Part shown: positions 1-11,574 of the stretch, piece after piece
Layout of the letters: each line of letters opens with the position of its first letter
Position numbering within the stretch: position 1 is the stretch's first letter
From: Oikopleura dioica
Taxonomy: Eukaryota; Chordata; Appendicularia; Copelata; Oikopleuridae
Length of the DNA stretch: 64,000 nucleotides
Assembly (NCBI GenBank): GCA_907165135.1
Contig: OU015566.1
Location: 5,086,501-5,150,500, forward strand
Direction of reading: 5' to 3'
The notes under the pieces: model-generated
The model's input: only the letters and a program-made list of their open reading frames with translations
Told to the model about the DNA's origin: nothing
The model's database searches: none
Translations under genes and position numbers: made by a program

Positions 1-150
1 AACCGAAACTGCTTCAACTGTAATTCGCCAAATCACTGGGCAAAAGACTGTCCGCGACCTCGGCGCCAAGTTAATAATATGAACTTGGGCAACTCTCAAC
101 CTCAAGGTCATGAAATGAGAAACACGCCGTTCATTCAAATCGACAACTAA
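1..150 (+). CDS. gag: Gag C-terminus with CCHC zinc knuckle (partial)
   Basis: Reading from base 1, the sequence encodes one CX2CX4HX4C knuckle (codons 4-17) followed by an Asn/Gln-rich tail and a TAA at 148-150. This is the nucleocapsid end of a retroelement Gag, which binds genomic RNA during packaging. The N-terminal part is outside the window. Pol begins 24 bases after the stop, in the same forward frame (both are frame 1), so pol could be expressed by readthrough or reinitiation rather than by a frameshift. The signature is unmistakable, but only 49 codons are visible. Confidence 0.85.
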   Translation, partial: NRNCFNCNSPNHWAKDCPRPRRQVNNMNLGNSQPQGHEMRNTPFIQIDN

Positions 151-174
151 AAACCCTGCTAAGATTTTGTAAAT

Positions 175-3100
175 ATGCTGCCGCTCATTTCGATCACGCT
201 AGTCCAATACGATTCTGACGAGGCTGAAACAACTGTCGAATTATCGAACGTTTTGGTGGATACCGGAGCAGAAACAAGTCTTGTATCATCCGATGATATT
301 CCACTGAATTTTATAACTGAAGATTCTCCGCCTACCACCCTTTCCAACGCGATAGAAAGTAATTTCGCTAGATGCTCAAGACAAATCATCTGTAATATTC
401 GTCTGCCTGAGAAGAACATTGAAATTTCAAATTGCAAACTGCTCGTTCTTGAGAATTCTTCGCAGTTGGCATTTGGTGCGATTTTAGGAATGAACATCCT
501 TTCCAAAGTTCAAATTCGAATTGGCAATCGTGACAACATTCTTCAGGTGAACCGCACAAGAATTTCACAACCACTCGAACTTATCATCTCTCCAAATGGA
601 AACAAATCAGGTCTGACACTCAAGGATAACACTTATCTTTACCCTGGTGAACTCAACAAAACTGCTTACGTGAACATTTGGAGTCCAAGTGGACAGATCT
701 TCTCTATCAATGATACGATCCGAACAGTTCCACGCCTGGAAGATAACTGTATATTGGTAGAGAACAAAATTTTCCGTGAGCAATGGACCCATGTCAAGTT
801 GAGCAATCACTCCTCCAGGGACGTTTTTATCGAAGCCGGAAGTTTGATTGCGACAGTTTACCACCCTCAAGATCCTGAAGAATGCTTACTCAATACACTT
901 GTAAGTGTCAAAGACATCTCAGACGCGGAAAAGATCGTTCACCAAAAAGACCTCAAAAAATGGTATGACCAACGGAACGAATTGACAAAGCAGATCTCCG
1001 TCGACAAGGAGATTGATGAAAAAGTGTTAGAAGCACCATCAATCCGCCGCGAACGATTGCGCGCTATACTGAACAAGTTTTCTTGGAGCTACGCTAGAAA
1101 TTCTTCCGACAACGGTCTTTCACAAAAATATCTCGCAGAACTGAAGCTTGTTGGCGATCATGCCACATTCTCCCCGCCTTATCCTATCAAAACTGAACTT
1201 ATCGAGAAAATCGAGGACAAGCTAACGGAAATGGAAAATGGCTACATTGTGGAAGAAACTTGTTCAGCGTTCAACAGTCCCGTTCTCTTCATCATGAAAC
1301 CTAACGGTTCTCTTCGCTGCGTTAATAACTACTCAAGCGGTAGCGACTCAATAAATTCCAGAATCATAATGCCGCGTTTTCCGACCATTAACATCAGAGT
1401 TCTACTGCAACTGACTGGAAACAACATCACCGCACTAAAGTCAAAGAGGCCAAACGAAAAAGTCCTGTTTTCGTCATTTGACCTTGCCAACGCATTCTAC
1501 TGTCTTTCGTTGCGAGAATCAAGCCGAACGTATACATCCTTTCTCTACAGTCGTCGACAATTGCAATATTGCCGGCTGGCGCAAGGTTTATCAAGCTCAC
1601 CGTCAATCTTCGCCGCCTTTATCCACAAATGCTTCGCTGGATTGTCATCAGAAGAAAAAGGGTATTATACGATCAACTACCAAGACGACCTAGCGATTAT
1701 CGCTTCAGAAAATGCAATGGCTGACGCAATCGAAGCAGTACTGACGAGATGCCGAGAAAACAACCTTGTTGTGCGTCTCCCAAAATGCGAATTCTACAAA
1801 TCAAGTCTCTCATTTCTTGGTTATGTCTTGTCCGAAGATGGTATCAAAGTTCCCGAGAAACGAATCAAAACTTTACTCGAACTGCCGTTTCCCACAAATC
1901 AACGAGAGGCGCAAAAGTTTCAAGGCTGCTTCATGTACTATCTACGACAAACACCGGAACTTTCAGCTCTTCTCAGCCCGCTGTCGAAACAGATTGCCAT
2001 GAAAAAACACTACGTTCTCACAGAAGAAATAAAGAAAAACATACTCCTACTGCGCGAAAACATCAAGAATGGATTGCAAACATGCCATTTAGAATACAAC
2101 TGCCGAAATCCAAACCGAAAAATCTTCATTTGCGCGGATACAGCCTTGACTAAAACTGGCGGAGTCATAGGCAACGTTACCATTGAAGACGGTCATCTTT
2201 ATGATATCAAAATCGCAGCCTACTTTTCGAAGCAACTCACCGATCAGGAAACCCTGTTGAGCAGTCGCGCTCGCGAACTGATCGGACTGCAAGCAGCACT
2301 CCGAGCGTTCAAGGACATGGTCCCGCTAACGGAAGAGCTTATCCTGTTTACTGACCATAGAAGCTTGGAAGGGTGCATCCACAGCTCTGGTCTACGAGGC
2401 AATGGAGGAACGAGAGTACGAAGTGCATACGCCGACTTGGTCGAATTTCCGAGAGCTAGAGTCTTTTATATTCCAAATACTACTGATCTGATAAAATGTT
2501 GTGATTCAATCTCGCGATTTGACATTAGCAGCAGCGAATTGAACCCACAAGTTTTCCACCCAAAAGAGTACCGAAAAGCCGCGGAAGGCGAAAAAGTTGA
2601 ACCAGAAGAAAAGTCAATGAAGAAAAGTCAAGTTAACGCTGTCAAATTGCGTAAAAAAGTTGAAGAAGTCGATTATTTGAAAATTGTTCGGGAGCAGCTG
2701 GCCAGCAAATTCTCCACAATACACGAAAAACTCGAGGATAATGAAGAAATTGAAGTTAATGGAAAAATGTTTACCAAACGGAATAATGGTCTGTACTTGA
2801 AAACGAAAGAAGGACGTCTCCTTCTTGTCATTCCGAAAGATCTCGGATACAATCTACTTGAAACTCTCCATGTCAGAGGTGCACACTGTGGCACTAAAAG
2901 TTTACTCTATCAAATCGAACAAGAAGACATCTGGGTGGAATCGAAAACGAAAACCGCAGCCGAAGTAGTGCGTGGTTGCATTCTTTGCAAACTCATCTAT
3001 CGAAAATCAGAAAAGAAATCAAAAGATCAGAAAATAAAACCAAGTTTCTCTCCCTACAGTATGGCGTACACTGACATCGTCGAAATTCGATCCGAAAATG

Positions 3101-4051
3101 GAACGATTTTTAATGTCCTCTCATTTCAAGATCACTTCTCTCGAAAAGTTACCTACAGAATCGTAAGAAATAAAGAAAGTGCTACAGTAGCAGAAGCTCT
3201 TTCTGAATTGATCACGGACGTCGGTGGTCAAGGACAACTCACCCTAGTTTCCGACAACGGTCCTGAGTTCACCGGAAAATGCACCGAAAATGTACTCGCC
3301 TCAATGAACGTCCGACATTGCTACATCAGCCCTACGAATAGTAGGGCGAATATCGTCGAACGATTTCATGCAGAATTGAGAAAAATCTTGAAAACATCGG
3401 ACATCAACGCAAAAAAATGCAAAGCACAAAATTGATTTGAGTGTCTCAATCTACAACAACCGTCCATCAGAAGCACTTGGTTATAGAACTCCAAACCAGT
3501 GTCTTAGTAACATTGATCCTCCGAAATATTTTTGTCTTTCCAGTCCGAGCGATCCGGAAATCGAGCCAGAATATGGGTCACACGTCACCGATCTGAGAAT
3601 GATGCAAGGAATCGTCGCTAGAAATCATTTGGAAAATTTCTTATCAGAGCCCGTCAACGACCAAGACATTTACGATGAAGGCGACATTTGTGTTCTCCGC
3701 GAATCAAGTTTAGTTGGTCATTCCAAAGGGAATGAAGGACCTTTTATCGTCAAAAAGAAAAAGCAAAACAACAATGTGATCATCAAAAGCCTCATTACCG
3801 GACGAATGTACCAACGAAACACAAGATTTCTCTCGAAAATTTACCTCACGGAAGATGATAAAAAGAAACTGATAATTGATGATTCGATTATCTTTGATGC
3901 AAAAACACGTGAAATCGGGCCAAAAGCCTTAGAAGGGGTAAAGGGAATTTTAGACATTACTTTCAAAAACCCTCTAAAGAATCAAGAAAACATCAGCGAT
4001 CCAGACACGACTGAAGGCACAAGAAAATACAATCTGAGGCCGCGGAAATGA
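175..4051 (+). CDS. pol: Pol polyprotein: protease, RT, RNase H, integrase; one frameshift
   Basis: The first 1,086 codons hold an aspartic protease (DTGA near residue 29), reverse transcriptase with a YQDD active site near 502, RNase H (ADTA near 652, TDH further on), an H2C2 zinc finger and an integrase core with the D, D and E residues spaced about 35 apart (SDNGPEF, then the E of VERF). The frame closes at 3433-3435, and the integrase continues one frame over from about 3407 to 4051, with a GPF-type C-terminal module near GPFIVKK. The switch falls at a seven-A run (3411-3417), so one inserted base, real or a sequencing error, explains it. The stop overlaps the env start as ATGA, typical of tightly packed retroelements. 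Confidence 0.93.
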
Positions 4052-7000
4052 GGCTCGGAATGATCCTGGCCATCAACGCGCTGCTCCACTGCTTATTCCT
4101 TTTCCCGTTTTTACCAACCACAAACGCATCATCAATCATCTCAAATGTCACCTCGACAAACGGAGTCATCACATACCAAATTCCAGGAGAACAAGTTTAC
4201 CTTGTTCAAAGTGAAACTCCATCGAATCTTTCATTCACGTTTCCCGCACCAATAATTCCTGAAAAGTCATGGTCTTCTTGCTCTTCAAGCAATAGAAATA
4301 TTACTACAATGGCAAGAAACTACGTAGAAAAATTGATGGAAAATTGGTTGAAACTAGACATCGAAGTTCCTCTTGGTCCCAACGAAATTACAGTCACAAA
4401 TCAGAAAGTCATCCTGCCCGAAGAAGTCAAACGTAGACTGAATTTTGAAGTTGAATTTGTATTTCCAAACGAAAAAAGACTCTCGCTTAAGAGCACTGAA
4501 TTTTCGCAATTTCATTTCCAACAATGCGCTCCTTTGGAAAATTTGCATGTCATTCGAATAACGTCCACCGAAGAATTCAACAGCGTTATCTTCAAAACAA
4601 ATGCTTTCGACAATTTATTAGACGAATGTTTATGGAAATCAAACGAAGGTTCAGTAACGTCGCAGATTTTGGAATACGTGGGTCTTACAAAAGTTACAGC
4701 TATGCCCACAAAATCTGCTTCTCTCTCTGTCGAGTTCGTCGGTCCAACAGTCATCAATGCTGATCATAAAAACGAAACGAAATCCTGCTTATCACTCCGA
4801 ATCGAAGAAATTTTTCTGCTTTATGATGAATCGCTGGATGAAACGGTTAGCAAAATCGACGAAAAACCGATCACTACGACCAAAACTACAACAAAATCAG
4901 CAATTGAACCTGTTAGCACCGAAAAGACAACAACAGCGACCAACGAAACAGATTCTGAAGGAAATATTCTCGGCATTATCACCCAATTTGGATCAAGTCT
5001 GTTCAACGATCTAGGAGAAAGTCGAGCGATTGCAACCGCGAACAAACTCTGGCTAAACACTTTTCACTCAAAAAATGACACTTATTTGCCGTATCTGAAG
5101 AACGAAACATTACACTCGCTGCTAGAAAACGTTTACCGAAATGGAAGCGTAAGACACAAGATTCGGTTGCCAGAACACTCCTGTTCTGATGCGTTTGAAT
5201 TGCAAACAATCATCGAACTGTCAAAACCTATTCATACAATTGGAATATCGCTAGATGTTTCAGACCAAACAAAGGATTGGCTCGAACACCACAAGACCAC
5301 CTATCTTGATATTTTGGAATTGTATAAACTGAAGGCAAAACAAATACGGCTCAATAAAAACTACATGGATAAATATTTAGAAGATTCACTGACACTTCCG
5401 AGGCAACCACCTTATGTCGTTCAATGTCGCACCCATCTCGAGGATTATATAGAAGTCAATTGTGAAGTCCCTAGCGGCTTCTTTTGCCTCGACTGTGTCG
5501 AACGATATTTTCTATTATTCTCAATCAGACTTAGTAAAAACAATTGCGAAACCTTCAAAACTTTTCTCGCCGAACATGGAACTACAAAATATGACGTCAA
5601 GTATCAAGTGGTGCCACCTCACAGAAAGCCAAGAAGCCGTCGAAGGCGTCAAGCTCAAATCCTAGCTGCCGTTGGCGTTCCGATACTGCTGTCTGGAGCG
5701 ACAAGCTTTGTTACAAACAAAATCATGGACAGAAAGCAGAATGAGAAAATCGAAAATGTACGAAAAACCGTCCAGTTGTCATCGCTCCAGCAAAAAAGAT
5801 CTAACACAACTCGTACAATCTGATATTCAAAAAATTGATTTCGAATTCGATCATATCTACGAGACAGTGAACACAGTAACTGAAAGGCAATGCGAAGAAC
5901 TTGGGAAACTGTCTGATAGAATGTTCTTAGAGCTGGTCAATGACATTTTCGTCCAATACCAGTTATCTGTCATGAATTTTTTTGTCAGACATAAGTACTC
6001 AAAATCAGCATTCACTGTATATGGCGACTATAATCAAACTGTGTCAATCATCAAACATCAAATCTTTTGCAGCTTGCGAAAATTTCGTTACATCGAAGAA
6101 AGCTAAAATCCATGGAATTGAACCAATCGTAACCAACAATGGACTTGTGACACTGAAAATTCTGGTTGAAGTGAAAATGCCTTCTATTGAACACCTGGGC
6201 GAAGCAATTCGAACACTCTCTATTGGTCTACCAATTGCCCAAGAAAAAGGAAACTATTTCTACGAGTTCTCTCTCGTCCCAAAAATGATGTCTGTGAAAT
6301 TGGATGGGCAAATTACAGTTCTGGATAATTGCAAAAATGAAGGCTCAATCTTTTGCACATATGACGAAGTCCTGCGAAGCTCTTTCGGTGAAACATGTGC
6401 CCGACAAGTTATTCACCACGCAAATCTGACAAGTTGCGCGAAACAAGTCTTTCAATCAACATCGCCATGTATTTATCAAGCATCTCCTTCTCAAATTCTA
6501 CTCTCATCATTCCGTAGAACTAGTCTACTGAATACAAATGAAGAAATTGCAGGGAAAGAACCGACTGTCACGTTACTCAACCGAACCAATTCACAAGCGC
6601 TCATGTGTGGATCAAATATTCTGACACTTCCGAAATTGTCGACTGAAGAAATAGTTCTGGAAACAACAAGCTCATACTCACGAATCCGTTCTAGAGCCGA
6701 ACAATGGATATCAAAATCCGATTATTTGAAAATTGGAAAATTTGCAAATCGAACGAGCTACTTTTCTCCGGAAACGTATTCGAAACTGGAAGAAACGGAG
6801 GACAGAGTACATCCGGAACTATCGAAAATCTACAAGAAAGTAAAACCACTATCATTTTACCTCATGGCTGTTTGCGTCATTTTATCAGTAGCAACGATAT
6901 TGTATTTTCTCTTCAAGTATTCATATCAAATGACAAAGAAGATTTTCAATCGTTTCAGAAGTCAAGAAAGTCAGTCCCAAGAAATTCTACCCCTCCAACC

Positions 7001-7061
7001 GCAAATAACAACAAGAAATCGAAGCCGTTCTACTAGAAGCTTTCGCCAGTTCAACCTCTAA
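4048..7061 (+). CDS. env: Env-like membrane glycoprotein with two frameshifts
   Basis: The gene starts at the ATG inside the pol stop. It has a hydrophobic signal peptide (residues about 3-27), many N-glycosylation motifs, an Arg-rich furin-like site near 5630-5650 followed by a hydrophobic fusion-peptide-like stretch, and a late transmembrane segment (about 6855-6925) with a basic cytoplasmic tail. By family role it would be a surface glycoprotein of a retrovirus-like particle. The reading frame changes twice. The first change is near 5786-5800 at an A run, where frame 1 closes at 5823 and frame 2 carries on. The second lies between about 6000 and 6100, where frame 3 takes over to the stop at 7061. 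As written this copy cannot make a full protein. Confidence 0.85.
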
Positions 7062-7109
7062 ACCTCTTCTCTACCGTCGCGCTCATTACTCTTGCCAGCC
7101 ACGCCACGC

Positions 7110-7335
7110 TCACCCATTTTCACACCTCGTCGCTACCATCAACTCCGCTGGCGCGCGCAGCGCCTTCCCAACTCAACTTTCGTCCTTAACTAGTGCGTCG
7201 CTGTCCAACTTCACACCTCGCCGCGCCCGACGCGCGCAGCGCCTGCTACAACGCCACTTTCGTCTCTAACTACTCCGTCGCGCCACTCGCTGCCAACTTC
7301 ACACCTCGCCGCTGCGCCGCGCGCATTGTTAACCC
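7110..7335 (+). repeat. About 90-bp tandem GC-rich repeat after env
   Basis: The string TCACACCTCG recurs at 7120, 7211 and 7299, spacings of 91 and 88 bases, with CGCGCGCAGCGCC and CAACTTTCGTC..TAACTA motifs between copies. It lies directly after env in otherwise AT-rich DNA. A perfect TGACGTCA palindrome follows at 7403-7410. The repeat may be structural or regulatory within the element; nothing in it looks coding. Confidence 0.75.
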
Positions 7336-7548
7336 GTTAAAGATACATTTAACTCGACCGCGCGCGCAGACACAAAATTTGAAAATTACGAAAAAATGAT
7401 TATGACGTCACTGACAAACCTTGGCTGCCGGAATACAAGTTTTCCAACAACAAATTTGAAAGAAGATAAAAACTCCTCCATTAAAAAAGAAGTGTTATAT
7501 ATTTTGAATTCACAGCAAAGAAAAATGTCAGTCACTCAAAAAGAATAA

Positions 7549-8037
7549 TCAAGCAAAATAAGATAGAACTTGTTGGCGAATTGTGGAGCAGAATTTGTCT
7601 TTCAACTCGTCACCAGACGCTTGTACGTAATTCTGATGATAAGCCAGCGAGCGGATTCGGAAGAAATCGTAATCGTCAATAAGAGGAATGTCGCGGGGCA
7701 TTATGAGTGTTGGGGAACACGCTTCTCCAAGCCACAACAACTCTCGGCACACTTCGTCGGGGCAGAACTCGTAGGGAAGAAACCGGAAACGTCTTTCAAA
7801 TGCGCCGTGGTCTCGTGGAGTCATCGTCTCACAAATTGTGTAGGTTTCTGAGTAGCCAAAGTACGCGCCCTCTGCGTTCCACCGGAACCGATATGACACC
7901 ACTCCGACGATCTCTTCGCCATCGTCAAAACCTCCAGTTTCAGCAAAAACGCGAGCAACTCGCCCGAGTCTTCGATTCCACTCTTGGAGAGTTCCTGGTT
8001 CGTGGAAATTTTCCATTACAGATCGAAAATCATCCAT
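7549..8037 (-). CDS. Antisense accessory protein of the retroelement
   Basis: This is a 162-codon frame on the strand opposite to gag-pol-env, inside the element. Its composition is protein-like: aromatic-rich and acidic, with segments such as RVFAETGGFDDGEE, CPDEVCRELLWLGEA and IPLIDDYDFF. The overlapping plus-strand frames look random. The ATG at 8037 is the first in frame. Upstream on the same strand the frame stays open to TTTTTTATTTCTAG near 8154, a plausible 3' splice or trans-splice site, so the transcript may be spliced. No family was recognised and there is no membrane segment. It points away from the plus-strand ORF at 8227, giving a divergent pair. Confidence 0.5.
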   Translation of the reverse strand: MDDFRSVMENFHEPGTLQEWNRRLGRVARVFAETGGFDDGEEIVGVVSYRFRWNAEGAYFGYSETYTICETMTPRDHGAFERRFRFLPYEFCPDEVCRELLWLGEACSPTLIMPRDIPLIDDYDFFRIRSLAYHQNYVQASGDELKDKFCSTIRQQVLSYFA

Positions 8038-8226
8038 TATCAACAGACAGCAATGATACTGAAGTACTCTGACACTTGAACTCTGAAGGAATTTGCTAAC
8101 CTTCTGGATCAGGAGAAGTCGCCGTATCAGCAGACGCTTTATCGCCAGAGCACGCTAGAAATAAAAAATCAGATTTCAAGTTCTGAAAGCCCAGACTGAG
8201 AAAAACAGAAAACGAGAAAAATCAAA

Positions 8227-8721
8227 ATGCCTCGAAGAAATAGATCTCGAGCTTGCTACGATTGCGACGATTTAACGAAAAGACATCGCCTCCTCGACCC
8301 TTCGCATTTATGGTTCAAGGAAACACTAGAACATGGGAAATTCGAAAAGGACCAGATAATCGCGACAGCAGATGGAGGCGAATTTTGGGTTAACATTGTC
8401 TCTAAGAGATCCGGCGAATTAGAATATCTGAACTGCTCCGAACGAGGAATGATATGGTTTAAAATGGAAGACCCTACTTCAAGCGATATCAAGAATTTAA
8501 AAAAGGAACTAACCGAATTGAAAAAACAACTGGTATCCCTTGAAGAAACTATGCTTGGTCCCTTCAGAAGCGCTAGTGAACTTGAAATTCGAAATGAACT
8601 CAGCAAAATTAGCGACAGTGAATCGTCAGATGATACTCAGTGCAACAACGAGGTCAACAACGATGTCAACAACGACGTCAACGCCGCGAACAAATGCCAG
8701 AGTACTATTACTATCGATTAA
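8227..8721 (+). CDS. Accessory coiled-coil protein downstream of env
   Basis: This 164-codon gene lies between env and the 3' LTR. The N-terminus is basic with a CYDCDD cysteine pair. The middle is a compact charged region with WFKETLEHGKF and FWVNIV. Residues about 88-112 form a Lys/Glu/Leu heptad-like coiled coil (KKELTELKKQLVSLEE). The tail is a Ser/Asp acidic patch and an Asn-Asp-Val repeat (NNEVNNDVNNDVN). No family was recognised. Tor elements have been reported with extra ORFs beyond env, which supports it being an element gene rather than a host capture. Possible roles are RNA binding or particle assembly; the sequence does not decide. Confidence 0.6.
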   Translation: MPRRNRSRACYDCDDLTKRHRLLDPSHLWFKETLEHGKFEKDQIIATADGGEFWVNIVSKRSGELEYLNCSERGMIWFKMEDPTSSDIKNLKKELTELKKQLVSLEETMLGPFRSASELEIRNELSKISDSESSDDTQCNNEVNNDVNNDVNAANKCQSTITID

Positions 8722-8765
8722 ATTTGTGCTTAATTATTTCGAAATCCCCAATGTAATTATTTAAG

Positions 8766-8846
8766 CCTCCTCATCTAATCACTAAAAAAAAAAAAAAAGT
8801 GCAATTATCTCGAATTACTAACAATTTTAAGATGAGGAGGGGAGTT
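8766..8846. repeat. Inverted repeat ending in polypurine tract
   Basis: CCTCCTCATCT (8766-8776) is perfectly inverted at 8830-8840 as AGATGAGGAGG, with an A15 run and AT-rich DNA between. The right arm flows into AGATGAGGAGGGGAG, a purine run of the kind that primes plus-strand DNA synthesis, directly before the LTR-like region. Confidence 0.6.
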
Positions 8847-9330
8847 TATTCATTTTGTAAATTAACGATGCGTGTGTTTGAAACAACGTAAAAATCCTGA
8901 AAAAAAAAAAAATCGTAAAATTCTATTATTCAACAGAAAAAAATCATAAAATCTAACATAGAAAAACAAAAAGAATTTACTAACAAAAGTTACCTGTATT
9001 TTTTGTGCAAATTATCGCCACGTTCTTTTTCGCTGTGTCTCGAATCTTTACTTTGAATCGTTATTTATACATTGATTGCTAAAGCTCTTACCTGTTATCG
9101 TTTATGTTTTCTTGCTGATTTATTTCGCCTTTCTCTCGGACTTGGGTGGGATGTGGGATCGGAATTTTCCCCGAGCTCACTTCTCGCCCGTCCCCTCTCA
9201 TCTCTTATCATTAGGCCAGGCGCCTCGCGCACTAGAAATAGCCCTGCACTACCCTGAACAAGACACTCTCTGAATTACTGAAATAAAACAATAGAACCGG
9301 CCAAGTAGAGTCCCCTTCCTGCAGGAAACC
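8847..9330 (+). other. Probable 3' LTR: TATA-like box and polyA signal
   Basis: After the purine tract there is a non-coding AT-rich stretch, a TATA-like TTATTTATAC at 9061-9070 and AATAAA at 9282-9287, an order consistent with U3 then R. The right edge and TG..CA termini cannot be set without the 5' LTR. The 9330-9720 stretch has no gene I can support. Confidence 0.55.
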
Positions 9331-9743
9331 AAGAGAACAACTACGAGAGAAAGTTCGGATCTCTCAAGCATTAATTTGTGGCCTTGCTGTGATAGTTTGG
9401 ACAATCTTCGTCTACGGATTCATTCTGGTAAAAATAACTTCCCGAATCCAACTTCCAAATTGCTTCCTTTGAGATCACCGTCCGATTCCTTCTTCGACGA
9501 TCAGCGCCCTGTCCGCATCACAACCACGAAAATATTTACCCAAGCTTTTATTCGAGACTGCCATCGCTCGTGTCCAGCAGGTAATCAAACAGCGATAACG
9601 AACAAAAGTGATTCCTTATCGCCTCCTCTAAAGAATTCCTTCACGCCGAGGCAAGAAAAATAAGAAGACAGTACTGTAACTCATTTTTTGAAAGTATAGA
9701 AGTTATATTTTGTGGAAAATAAATTCTTTGGGAAAATAAATTT

Positions 9744-9759
9744 TGAGTCACGTGACTCA
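9744..9759. promoter_or_regulatory. Perfect palindrome with GTCACGTGAC E-box
   Basis: TGAGTCACGTGACTCA is a perfect 16-bp palindrome with a CACGTG core in the GTCACGTGAC context bound by USF/TFEB-type bHLH-ZIP factors. Two AATAAA signals sit just before it. It may serve a neighbouring transcript or be chance. Confidence 0.35.
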
Positions 9760-9790
9760 CATCATGTTTTTGTTGCTTTTTTTTGTTCAG

Positions 9791-10110
9791 TTGGGCTCGG
9801 CAAGCTGAGTTGAAAACCTGAGTCAGGGTTTAAAATTCAACATTTCAGGCTATTTTGTTAATTCAGACCCTGACTCAGGTTTTCTACACAGGTTTTCACA
9901 GAAAACCTGAGTCTTGGTTAAAATGATCAATTTTTAACCTGTGAAGAAAACCTGAGTCAGGTTCTAGAAATCGATCATTATAACCAAGACTCAGGTTTTC
10001 TGTGATAACCTGACTTAAAAACCTGAGTCAGAATCAGAATTAAAAAGACACACAAAAATTTTGATTTTCAAACCCTGAGTCAGGTTTTCTTCTCATCTTG
10101 CCGAGCTCAG
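9791..10110. repeat. AACCTGAGTCAGG foldback element
   Basis: The ends TTGGGCTCGGCAAG and CTTGCCGAGCTCAG are inverted, and inner AAAACCTGAGTCAGG copies alternate with CCTGACTCAGGTTTT. Flanks TTGTTCAG and TTTTTCAG match at 7 of 8 bases, suggesting an 8-bp target duplication. It is the first of a dispersed family in this window. Confidence 0.75.
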
Positions 10111-10114
10111 TTTT

Positions 10115-11574
10115 TCAGACGTCTTCGTAATCGTCAAGTCCGTTGAGATCAATTCCAGTCACTGGATCGTTTTCCTGAATTCCGTTTTCTTCCTTGATTT
10201 CAGAAAAAATACTCACGACAAAGGTCTCAAAAGATCGCTGAGAAGGAGAAAAGAGCGATACGGGCGTTTTTGGGCGGACTTCGGATTGAGTTTCTTCGAG
10301 ATCGACGATGACGTTGACTTCGTTTCTAGAGGAGGGGATTTTGGAAAGGTTGAAAATGAGAACTTACGGAACTGGGTCGTTTTCTTCGTCGCTCGATTCA
10401 TCTGAGCTGTCATCATCGTCCTGAAAAATGAGTCATTTTTAACCTGCTGCAGCGGAAAATTTCATGGCCAAACTGACTCAGGTATTCAACACAGCTTATT
10501 GTTACTTACGGAATCGGCGGCTTTGATCATTTCTTCATCTTCCTCAGGATCGACTTTGTTTCCTCCACTGAAAATGCTTTCAAGACAAAAACAACGTCTC
10601 TGGCAGATCAAATAAAGCACTTGATCGAATTCTGAGAGCTACTCAGAAAACGAGACTCTTTCGCTGTCAAATATTCTCTTACCAGAAACAGAAGTCGTCT
10701 GAGTTCGCCAGCGCGATCAAAAGGCAGAAGACGACGATGAGGGAGATGATCTCGATGTTGTAAAGGGCGAAGACCGATGTGATCGCAGCAGCGTCCTCTT
10801 TGTTCTGAAAGAATTTAGCTTGACAGAAGAGTCTTCTTTTCTTACATCGCAATTTTCATAATCATCTTCTCGAAGAATAATATCGGGATCGTCTCGGTCA
10901 AGAAGGACTTTTGGGCAGGTCGCATAAGCAGCCTTGTCACATGTATCCTTCATCCATCCTTCTAGTTGATAAATGTTTCCTTCCAAAGAACAGGCTTTTC
11001 AAGGTTTTTATTTGATGAAAAAAACCATCTTTAGAATAAGGATGATGAACCCTGGCTGTGAGGAAGCTCATCAAAAATCCATTCCAGCAGAGACCAACAA
11101 AGCATCCGGCCATTCCGATGTAGCAAAAAGTCTGGCAAGCGTCGTACATGATCATAAACATTTCCCTAGAAATCAAGTTTTAGAACTGCTTAAAATTCTG
11201 GACTCTGATTGGCTTAGACTTAAGATACGAGCTTCTTATTGGCCAGATTTGAATCAAGAGTTCTGATTGGCTCGGGCCAGGAAAAAGCTTTTTTTATTGG
11301 TGAAAATTTGGACTGCCGATTTCTTATTGGACGAAAGAAAAAAAGCGACGATCTGATTGGTCAGAAAAGAAATAAATCATAACACTCACTTGTTGTCTTC
11401 TTGATCATAAGATTTCATCCCGAGAATTCCCGCGAAAATTCCGCAAAGAGCTCCAAGAGTACCAAGAGCCAATCCAGTCGTGATGTCCGTAACGATGAGG
11501 GTTGAAATGGCATAGCCATCAGTGATGATCGCCAAAGAGGCGAAAGTAAAAATCGCAATTGAAATATTTTTCAC
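10115..11574 (-). CDS. Four-transmembrane protein with acidic tail, seven exons
   Basis: Exons on the minus strand join as: about 11393-11574 (two hydrophobic segments), about 11051-11164 (third segment, CYIGMAGCFVGLCWNG), 10847-10979 (a loop with Cys residues, CDKAAYATCP..ENCD), 10683-10804 (fourth segment, IEIISLIVVFCLLIALA), 10510-10567, 10368-10420, 10217-10325 and 10115-10192 (acidic, DDDDSSDESSDEEN). Topology is tetraspan-like, with a Cys-bearing loop between segments 3 and 4 and a long acidic cytoplasmic tail. No named family is recognised. The initiator is uncertain because no ATG opens the first visible exon; an upstream exon with MAVIFAKERVQ (ATG at 11658) is a candidate. The 11051/10979 junction does not keep phase, so a base may be missing there. 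Confidence 0.6.

Larger units (their letters stand above)
1..9330 (+). mobile_element. Tor-like Ty3/gypsy LTR retrotransposon with env, 5' end outside window
   Basis: The order is gag end, protease, reverse transcriptase, RNase H, integrase, env, two extra genes, purine-rich tract and a 3' LTR-like region. This is the layout of the env-bearing Tor elements known from Oikopleura dioica. The 5' LTR and most of gag lie upstream of position 1, so LTR edges cannot be checked by pairing. A purine tract near 8831-8846 probably primes plus-strand synthesis. The right border is uncertain; a polyadenylation signal at 9282-9287 suggests the LTR R region ends soon after. Frameshifts in pol and env mean this copy as written is not intact, or was sequenced imperfectly. 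Confidence 0.85.

Noticed and set aside
7570-8072. Plus-strand ORFs of 93 and 121 codons after env
   Set aside because: Composition is random-like, whereas the minus frame over the same bases looks like protein.
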